Below, piece after piece: positions 7,698 through 12,940 of a stretch of 12,940 bases of DNA (position 1 is its first letter; the number at the start of each line of letters is the position of its first letter). Source of the stretch: Selenomonadaceae bacterium (GTDB lineage Bacteria; Bacillota; Negativicutes; Selenomonadales; Selenomonadaceae). The stretch lies in NCBI GenBank assembly GCA_017529085.1, contig JAFXOC010000575.1, forward strand, positions 1 to 12,940, given 5' to 3'. The translations under genes were made by a program, and so were the position numbers. Below the pieces are notes generated by a model. That model was not told where the DNA came from. It saw nothing but the letters and a program-made list of their open reading frames with translations, and did no database searches.

Positions 7698-8300
7698 ATG
7701 AAGAAGAAAGTTATTATCGGGTTAGGTCTTGCTATGGGAGGTTTGGCGAGTTTTATAGCTATGTTGCCCAATACAACGCCCACAAAAGCCGCCGTTTTAG
7801 TGCATGATGAAAAAAATATCGAACAATCAATAAAAGAAGTAATGCAAACATACGAAATTATTGTAAAAACTCAAAAACAAATTGATTTGATGACAACAAA
7901 TATGAAGTCTATGGACATGGCTACGCTAACTTCGTTTGCCAAAAATTTAAACGCTGCGTCAGCGGCTGTTTTTGGAGCGGGTACGGTGGCAATATCGCCG
8001 GAGGATTTAGAAAAAGCCGGAAAAGTTATGGGATTATACAACAAGTTTAAATCTACAACAGAGGTTTTGGAAAAAACGATAGGAAAAGCGCAGGATGTAT
8101 TTGACGGTAATGTAAGTTACAATAGCGCAAAAGAGTTATACGCTCAAGCGCAAAAGACGCAAAAAGCCTTAGAAGCGACATATAAAGATGCCGCAGAAAC
8201 GGCAAAAGTTATTCAAGGCGAAGAAGAAAGCAAGATTGACAAACTTGTGAAAGAAGCGCTTGAAAAATCCAATCAAGCAGCCGGACAAAAAGAAGTGTAA
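7698..8300 (+). CDS. trbJ: TrbJ/VirB5-like protein, N-terminal part, cut short by an in-frame TAA
   Basis: The 200-residue product has a signal peptide (about 1-31, ending PTKA) and a helical, glutamine- and lysine-rich body, with EQSIKEVMQTYEIIVKTQKQ (42-61) like the first helix of TrbJ/VirB5 proteins. ATG 7698 follows AGAAAGGGTGG (7682-7692); an ATG at 7674 inside the previous gene has no such site. VirB5/TrbJ proteins are periplasmic or pilus-tip subunits. The frame ends at TAA 8298-8300 in the middle of a stretch (AAGQKEV, then QAKASLY) that resembles the conserved C-terminal helix of TrbJ, and the same frame stays open for another 91 codons. So the gene looks interrupted by one nonsense codon. 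Whether a shortened product works is unknown. TrbJ is a structural call on weak similarity and context. Confidence 0.65.
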   Translation: MKKKVIIGLGLAMGGLASFIAMLPNTTPTKAAVLVHDEKNIEQSIKEVMQTYEIIVKTQKQIDLMTTNMKSMDMATLTSFAKNLNAASAAVFGAGTVAISPEDLEKAGKVMGLYNKFKSTTEVLEKTIGKAQDVFDGNVSYNSAKELYAQAQKTQKALEATYKDAAETAKVIQGEEESKIDKLVKEALEKSNQAAGQKEV

Positions 8301-8576
8301 CAAGCTAAAGCAAGTTTGTATGCCGCAATGGTTAGCGGAATAAAAAATGGCAACAAACTTTTAAGTCAATCATTAGGCGTACAAGTTCAAGAAGCATACG
8401 CCAGAAATCAGGAAAGAGCAATAATGCAGCAAAGAGAAAAAAAGGACAGAGAACGGGTTTCAAAATTTGTCGAATCTTATAAAAGCAGTAGCAGCAGTTC
8501 ATCTGGTTCATCATCGGGTACTGTAACGCTTCCTAGCGGTAAAACTGTTCCTTCGAGTTGGATTATCATGCATTAA
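8301..8576 (+). pseudogene. C-terminal remainder of the interrupted trbJ-like gene
   Basis: Directly after the TAA at 8298-8300, in the same reading frame, lie 91 more codons. They encode a glutamine-rich helix (QVQEAYARNQERAIMQQ), a basic stretch, a Ser/Gly linker (codons at about 8484-8520) and a short tail before TAA 8574-8576. In-frame possible starts (TTG 8316, ATG 8328) have no ribosome binding site, so independent translation is unlikely. With the stop read through, the joined protein from 7698 would be 291 encoded residues plus the stop position. A single C to T change in a CAA codon would create the stop; a sequencing error or genuine readthrough are alternatives. Confidence 0.6.
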
Positions 8577-8603
8577 AAATCCCGTTCAATATGAACGGGA
8601 TTT
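8577..8603 (+). terminator. Terminator-like hairpin between the trbJ-like gene and trbL
   Basis: AAATCCCGTTCA (8577-8588) pairs perfectly with TGAACGGGATTT (8592-8603) around a 3-base loop. It starts right after the stop codon and ends at the trbL ribosome binding site AGAGGTGAG (8604-8612). The T tract is only three bases, so termination is probably partial. The outer stem, ATCCCGT with ACGGGAT, is the same as in the terminator at 38-66. Confidence 0.55.
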
Positions 8604-8615
8604 AGAGGTGAGTGT

Positions 8616-10220
8616 ATGAAAAATATTGATAAGAAAACGCTTATCACAAAAATTTGTTTGGGTATACTGTTATATCTTATTTTAAGCGACAGCGTTTTCG
8701 CCGCAGATGCAGCAACAAGCGAATCCGTAATAAACAAAGGTACGGGCATAAACGCCGCCTTTGACAAAACATTACAAACGCTTGCGTTAGGTTTTATACA
8801 AGTCATAAAAGTTGTTGTTGTCATAATGACGGCGGTAGCCGCCATTATGGTCGGAATAGGTATCGAGGACGGCAAAAGAGCGATTTGGAATTGGCTTTTG
8901 GGAGCGGGTCTTGCGATTAACTTCGGCGCATTTATGGTTGAATCGGGATTTTATGACTACGCTACAAAGAGCATAACAAGCGATGCGCATACAGCGATAA
9001 CAATGTATACGCCTGCGATTAAAAATGAACTTAAAGATGTAGATATTCTTTCGGCTTTTATGGACAATTACCTAAATGGAATTATAATACCGGGGAGCAA
9101 AGCCATACTTCCTTCTTGCATGAAACTTATGATTATAGTAACTATCATTGAAGCAAGTTGGGAATTAGCGTTCAAATTGGTATCGGGAGATAAGATAAAA
9201 TATCTTCTTTCCATGATGATAAAATGCGGGTTCTTTATGTTCTTGATGTATAACTGGATTGAATACATGGGAGCGTTGGCTAACGGGTTTCAGCAAATAG
9301 GATTTACGGCGGGAGGCACAAATTTAGTAGCGGGACTTGATTTAAAACCCGATTCCATTTGGGCAAACGCATTTGTTATGTGGAACGCATGGTATAAGGA
9401 AGTAAGCGCGTGGAGCGGTTTGGGAACATTTCTCGTAAGTTTGATAGGCGCTATGGGATTGTTGATAGTTTCAATATTAACGGCGTTTGAAATGTTTATG
9501 GCGAGAATTGAATTTTACACAATGGCGCTTCTTACAATACCGCTTCTTCCCTTCGCCGTTACTTCTAAATTCGGATTTTTAGCGGATAAAGCGATAGGAG
9601 CGATGATAAACCTTTCTATAAAATTGTCCGTTATCTCCTTTTTAACGGCGATTGCTGTGCCAATGATGAAAAATGTTTCCGATAAAGCGCAAGCGGCAGA
9701 AGGTTTTGGCGAAAGTGTCGAGATGATACTTCAAGCCTGTCTGGTTTCTCTGTTGCTTTATATGTTGGTAAAGAAGATTCCCGATTTGGTAGCGGGGTTA
9801 TTAAACGGTCAACCTGCTCTAAGTGGAACGAATATGATGGACACGGTGAAAACAGCCGCAAAAATGGGAATGGAAGCGGGAAAAGCCTTGGCTTCGGGTG
9901 GAAGTTCACTAGCGGGAACAGCGGCGGGAGTAGCTGCGGGAGCGTTAGCCGGAGCAAAAAGCGGAGGAATAAAAGGAGCGTTAAAAAATCTTGGCAAAAG
10001 TGGGGTTAGAGGCGCTTTAGATGCGGTAAGTCCAGTCACAAAGCGTGTGGGAGCCGCAGCGGGTTTCGTAAAAGAAAAATCCTCACGACAATTCAAACGA
10101 TACAACGGAAGTCAAAGTTTGACGCAAATGGTAAAAGATCCGGGTGGATTAGAAAAAGCCGCAGAGCCTATGAAGAAATTAAACGAAGCTGTGCAAGCGT
10201 TAAATAAGCAAAAAAAGTAA
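8616..10220 (+). CDS. trbL: TrbL/VirB6-family polytopic membrane protein
   Basis: The 534-residue precursor has a signal peptide (about 1-29, ending VFA) and many membrane segments (about 56-83, 92-108, 165-182, 197-213, 268-290, 300-315, 330-350, 368-385). The TrbL core is KCGFFMFLMYNWIEYMGA (203-220) followed by the ALANGFQQIGFTAGG turn. A second block has RIEFYTMALLTIPLLPFAV (297-315), with the LPF pattern common in TrbL. The C-terminal 140 residues are rich in Ala, Gly, Lys and Ser, with GAALAG-like repeats, as in many TrbL tails. VirB6/TrbL forms part of the inner-membrane channel for the DNA substrate. ATG 8616 follows AGAGGTGAG. The first two membrane segments look pilin-like (see findings). 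Family call is good. Confidence 0.88.
   Translation: MKNIDKKTLITKICLGILLYLILSDSVFAADAATSESVINKGTGINAAFDKTLQTLALGFIQVIKVVVVIMTAVAAIMVGIGIEDGKRAIWNWLLGAGLAINFGAFMVESGFYDYATKSITSDAHTAITMYTPAIKNELKDVDILSAFMDNYLNGIIIPGSKAILPSCMKLMIIVTIIEASWELAFKLVSGDKIKYLLSMMIKCGFFMFLMYNWIEYMGALANGFQQIGFTAGGTNLVAGLDLKPDSIWANAFVMWNAWYKEVSAWSGLGTFLVSLIGAMGLLIVSILTAFEMFMARIEFYTMALLTIPLLPFAVTSKFGFLADKAIGAMINLSIKLSVISFLTAIAVPMMKNVSDKAQAAEGFGESVEMILQACLVSLLLYMLVKKIPDLVAGLLNGQPALSGTNMMDTVKTAAKMGMEAGKALASGGSSLAGTAAGVAAGALAGAKSGGIKGALKNLGKSGVRGALDAVSPVTKRVGAAAGFVKEKSSRQFKRYNGSQSLTQMVKDPGGLEKAAEPMKKLNEAVQALNKQKK
8822..8849 (+). repeat. Imperfect inverted repeat inside trbL
   Basis: CATAATG (8822-8828) pairs with CATTATG (8843-8849), then an A-C mismatch (8829/8842), then CGGC (8830-8833) with GCCG (8838-8841) around loop GGTA. 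It lies within the codons of a membrane segment. It may be an accident of coding sequence or a folded mRNA element. Confidence 0.4.
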
Positions 10221-10229
10221 GATAAGAGT

Positions 10230-10235
10230 GGTGAG
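10230..10235 (+). promoter_or_regulatory. Ribosome binding site that decides a TTG start
   Basis: GGTGAG lies six bases before TTG 10242. The nearby GTG codons at 10228 and 10231 are in a frame that stops within ten codons, so they cannot start the long gene. The TTG at 10242 puts the signal peptide at the very N-terminus. Confidence 0.6.
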
Positions 10236-10241
10236 AAAATC

Positions 10242-12113
10242 TTGTGTAGAAAAATAGCGACTATTATGCTTTTCTTTGTTGTTTTGGCAATTTTTTCACC
10301 ACTAGCCTTTTCCGCTTCAAAAAAGCCTACAATGAGTTATCCCGTAAGCAATTTTACTATGACATCTCCTTATGGTTGGCGAATACACCCAATAACAGGA
10401 ATAAAAAAATTTCATTCAGGCGTGGATTTGGCGGGAGATTACGGCGATCCCGTCAGAGCCGCATTAGACGGTACGGTTTCAGAAGCAGGGTGGATTTCTG
10501 GTTATGGTTATACGGTTATAATAGATCATGGCAACGGTTATATGACGCTTTACGGTCACAATCAAGGACTTCGAGTCAGACCCGGACAAAGAGTTAAACG
10601 AGGACAGAGAATTGCTGATATGGGTAGTACGGGCAATTCCACAGGTCCGCATTGTCATTTTGAAGTTCGCGTCAATGGGCAGGTTGATGAACCGGGGAAA
10701 TATATACCGGGACTTTTAGCAATGGAATTAGCGGGTGGCGGTAGTTATTCGGGATCTACCGATTTAAACGATAAGCCGAAGAAACTTGAATTAGCCGAAG
10801 ATTTCGCAAAGCCGTTGAGGGATTTCACGGAGCAAATAGGAAAAATCTTTGAAAAAGCCATAAGTCTTATCAAGGATTTAGTATGGCAGATTTTCATTGT
10901 GCTTGCCGTGATAGATTTTGCTCTTTCCGCTATGTATAAAGCCATAGGCGAAGAAGATGACGGTCAGAGTTTCATAAGTTGGTTCTTATACAAAATAGTA
11001 TTTCTAGGCTTTTTGATGTATTTTCTCACAAACTGGGGAGATATTATCGGAGGTATTGCGCTAAACGGTTTTCCTGCGTTGGGAAGTATGGCGATAAATT
11101 CCAATCTTTCCGAAGCGGGAAAAATCTTATCCGATCCGACAAGCATTGTGCAAAAGGGTCTTAGTATTATAGTGCCGATAATAAACGAGGCTATGAAGTT
11201 AGATGCGGATTTTTCTATTGTAGATTTTGTTTTAAGCGCAATAAATCCTGTGGATCATGTTATAGAGTCTGTTTGCTTGATTTGCGGTTGCACCTTGTTT
11301 TTCTTCTTTTTCCTTATCGGCATAGAGTTGATAATGGCGTATGTGTATTTTTACACTACGATTTTATTCTCGTTTACGGGATTTATGTTTGCAAGTTTCA
11401 AACATACATGGAAATGGGCTTCAAACGGGTTAAACGGGGTATTCGCTTCAAGTTTGACGCTAATGTTTTTCTGTTTGTTTTCCGTAATGCTTCAGTTTTC
11501 AATGGAAAAATTGACTATGGGAGATATAATTTCTTTTGAAAAAAATACGGAAGAAATAAAGGCAACGGATAAATTGAAATCCTTAGACGATGTTAAGGCT
11601 CGCATTAAGATTGTAGAATCAAGCGGCGGTAATTATACGGTTTATAATTATGAAGGAAGCGGAGCATACGGAGCGTATCAATTTATGCCTGAATTTTGGG
11701 ATGACAGGTGCAGAAATTACATTGATGCGGGAGGAACATTGTGTAAGTCTGATTCTTGCCGCAATAATCCGTCCAACGCTCCAAAAACAGAATATGCTTG
11801 GTGTCCCGAAAATCAGGATAAAATGGCTGATTATCAGTTATTATGCTATTACGATAAATACAAAGATTATAACAAGGTGGCTATGTGTTGGTGGGGAGAA
11901 GGATCAATAGGCACTAAGGAGGGCGAAGAATATTTGCAGTTGATATTAAACGCAAAAGGCAGGAGCGAATATGAAACTCGCATACTTGCCGTTGAATTAT
12001 TGGTGCAATTAACCATGCTTGTGCTTGTGTTTATGATGATGGCAGACAGAATTTCTAAAATGATAAACAAATATTTCGGCGGTATGGGTTTCAAATTAAC
12101 TAACGAGGGATAA
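10242..12113 (+). CDS. Fusion of M23 endopeptidase, TrbL-like membrane core and lysozyme/SLT-like domain
   Basis: The 623-residue precursor has a signal peptide (about 1-24) and an M23/LytM metallopeptidase (about 37-157) with all key residues: H58 and D62 in HSGVD, H106, and H137-C-H139 in GPHCHFE. Next come membrane segments at about 213-233, 246-264, 343-386 and 395-418. KIVFLGFLMYFLTNWGDIIG (251-270) matches the TrbL core encoded upstream. Residues 448-577 form a lysozyme-like domain: E459 in VESSGGNY, GAYGAYQFM (474-482) and a late NQDKMADYQLL plus AMCWWGEGS. Six cysteines (490, 501, 506, 521, 535, 549) suggest disulfides in the periplasm. A last membrane segment is at 581-601. Start is TTG 10242. 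It would open peptidoglycan by cutting both peptide and glycan bonds while anchored to the channel. PrgK of pCF10 likewise joins LytM and SLT domains on a membrane anchor. Domain calls are good; the combined role is inferred. Confidence 0.88.
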   Translation: MCRKIATIMLFFVVLAIFSPLAFSASKKPTMSYPVSNFTMTSPYGWRIHPITGIKKFHSGVDLAGDYGDPVRAALDGTVSEAGWISGYGYTVIIDHGNGYMTLYGHNQGLRVRPGQRVKRGQRIADMGSTGNSTGPHCHFEVRVNGQVDEPGKYIPGLLAMELAGGGSYSGSTDLNDKPKKLELAEDFAKPLRDFTEQIGKIFEKAISLIKDLVWQIFIVLAVIDFALSAMYKAIGEEDDGQSFISWFLYKIVFLGFLMYFLTNWGDIIGGIALNGFPALGSMAINSNLSEAGKILSDPTSIVQKGLSIIVPIINEAMKLDADFSIVDFVLSAINPVDHVIESVCLICGCTLFFFFFLIGIELIMAYVYFYTTILFSFTGFMFASFKHTWKWASNGLNGVFASSLTLMFFCLFSVMLQFSMEKLTMGDIISFEKNTEEIKATDKLKSLDDVKARIKIVESSGGNYTVYNYEGSGAYGAYQFMPEFWDDRCRNYIDAGGTLCKSDSCRNNPSNAPKTEYAWCPENQDKMADYQLLCYYDKYKDYNKVAMCWWGEGSIGTKEGEEYLQLILNAKGRSEYETRILAVELLVQLTMLVLVFMMMADRISKMINKYFGGMGFKLTNEG

Positions 12114-12130
12114 AAAAGGGGAGGATTGAA

Positions 12131-12940
12131 ATGAAAAAAATCATTGTTTCTTTGGTTTTAATTTTAAGCGTTACGGGATTTACAATCGGTTTAGGTATTG
12201 TATATGCAGATGTAATTCCGGGAGTAACAGAACCTTTCAATCCTTCCGCTTATTATTCTGCTACGGCTATTTCTTACGAGGACAGTCCGTCAACATTTAC
12301 TTTGCGGGATATGGCAAGACAAGGCGGCGAAGTCTACGATCCTACCCGTCATGCGAAAAATATCGAGTATGTTGCTAAACTTGCCGAATGGTACAACAAT
12401 GTCGTTACTTTGTTGAATTTACAAACTATAAATTCCACGCCTATGAGTAAAGATCTTGCGACCACAACGAAGCAAGGCGTAGATAAAATAAGTCAAAGCG
12501 CAAAAAACGCATGGAAGATAGACGAAATTGATGCTTTTATGAATAGCGAACATTTCAGGGAATTTGACAAATACGATAATGACGGTACGGCGAATTACGA
12601 TCCGATTGAGCAGACAAAAGAAATAGAAAAAGTCTATAAAGTCTTTGCCGAAGCCTTGGAGGAATTAAGAAAGACGGAAGAAGAAGAAAATATCCTTGTA
12701 ATGCGTATTTTGGAAGCAAGCAAAACGGCAAAAGGCGAAATGGAAATGGAACAGTTGGAAGCGCAGCTTGAAGCCATACAAGCAGCCTTAATCGAAAAAA
12801 GAAATACGCTTCTTGCATTGCGTGTTGAATTTGGTAATGTTCAAAATAAAATTAAAAATGATGAAGCGTTAAGGAAGTATCAGGATTATGAGAACAAACA
12901 ACTTATGATTTTTGATCCGTACGATAGAACGGAACAGCAG
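12131..12940 (+). CDS. TrbJ/VirB5-like secreted coiled-coil protein (runs off the window)
   Basis: Open to the window edge with 270 residues visible. The ATG follows AAAGGGGAGG (12115-12124) closely after the previous stop. There is a signal peptide (about 1-27, ending VYA). VYDPTRHAKNIEYVAKLAEW (about 69-88) resembles the VFDPTNYAQN-type segment of TrbJ/VirB5 proteins, and the rest is an acidic helix with a long coiled coil (about 185-255, with LEAQLEAIQAALIEKRN). It is a second TrbJ-like protein in the same operon and could be the working copy if the one at 7698 is broken. A VirB5-like pilus-tip or periplasmic role is inferred. The C-terminus is outside the window. Confidence 0.7.
   Translation, partial: MKKIIVSLVLILSVTGFTIGLGIVYADVIPGVTEPFNPSAYYSATAISYEDSPSTFTLRDMARQGGEVYDPTRHAKNIEYVAKLAEWYNNVVTLLNLQTINSTPMSKDLATTTKQGVDKISQSAKNAWKIDEIDAFMNSEHFREFDKYDNDGTANYDPIEQTKEIEKVYKVFAEALEELRKTEEEENILVMRILEASKTAKGEMEMEQLEAQLEAIQAALIEKRNTLLALRVEFGNVQNKIKNDEALRKYQDYENKQLMIFDPYDRTEQQ

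Noticed and set aside
8298..8300. TAA reassigned to an amino acid in this organism
   Set aside because: Other genes in the window end at TAA with a ribosome site and a new gene right after, for example 4602-4604 and the trbD stop, so TAA works as a normal stop.
8484..8520. Short tandem repeat or CRISPR-like array
   Set aside because: It is a run of serine and glycine codons in a linker, with no spacer-repeat structure.
9631..10105. Minus-strand open frames opposite the Ala/Gly-rich tail of trbL
   Set aside because: They arise from GC-rich alanine and glycine codons read in reverse; the products are Pro/Leu-rich low-complexity chains without a start signal.

Overview
The window is a single, plus-strand block of conjugation genes: part of a type IV secretion system (T4SS) of the P-type (Trb/VirB) family, carried by a plasmid or integrative element. 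The DNA is AT-rich. Most genes have strong purine-rich ribosome binding sites (GGAGG-like). The encoded system has signal peptides, a pilin, VirB4/VirB6-type inner-membrane parts and two sets of peptidoglycan hydrolases. This suits a bacterium with an envelope built like the Gram-negative one. The strong Shine-Dalgarno sites and low GC would also fit a diderm Firmicute (Negativicutes-like), but the host cannot be fixed from this sequence alone.

Layout. 1-66: the last codons of an upstream gene and a strong terminator. 165-374: a tiny gene holding only the C-terminal motifs IX and X of a cytosine-C5 DNA methyltransferase. 443-1094: trbC/virB2 (pilin) and trbD/virB3, then a terminator-like hairpin. 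1133-4604: two VirB4/TrbE-family genes in tandem, the first containing only the N-terminal domain and no ATPase, the second a complete ATPase. 4628-7129: an unrecognised 833-residue helical protein with degenerate repeats ending in SPF-like motifs. 7141-7683: a secreted lytic transglycosylase (VirB1-like). 7698-8576: a trbJ/virB5-like gene split by one in-frame TAA. 8577-8603: a second hairpin. 8616-10220: trbL/virB6. 10242-12113: an unusual fusion of an M23 endopeptidase, a TrbL-like membrane core and a lysozyme/SLT-like domain. 12131-12940: a second TrbJ/VirB5-like secreted protein that runs off the window end.

How the parts fit: TrbC would form the pilus, with TrbD and the VirB4 ATPase driving pilin extraction. 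TrbL and the M23-TrbL-SLT fusion would form the inner-membrane channel. The TrbJ-like proteins would act as minor pilus or tip components, and the hydrolases would open the peptidoglycan. VirB8, VirB9, VirB10, VirB11 and VirD4 homologues and a relaxase are not seen in this window and may lie outside it.

The most striking property is pairing. VirB4 N-domain, VirB6 core, VirB5/TrbJ and the transglycosylase domain each occur twice. In two of these pairs one member is clearly reduced or broken (VirB4 without ATPase, TrbJ with a stop), and in the VirB6 and SLT pairs one member is part of the fusion. No stretch over 300 bases lacks a gene, and no credible gene was seen on the minus strand.
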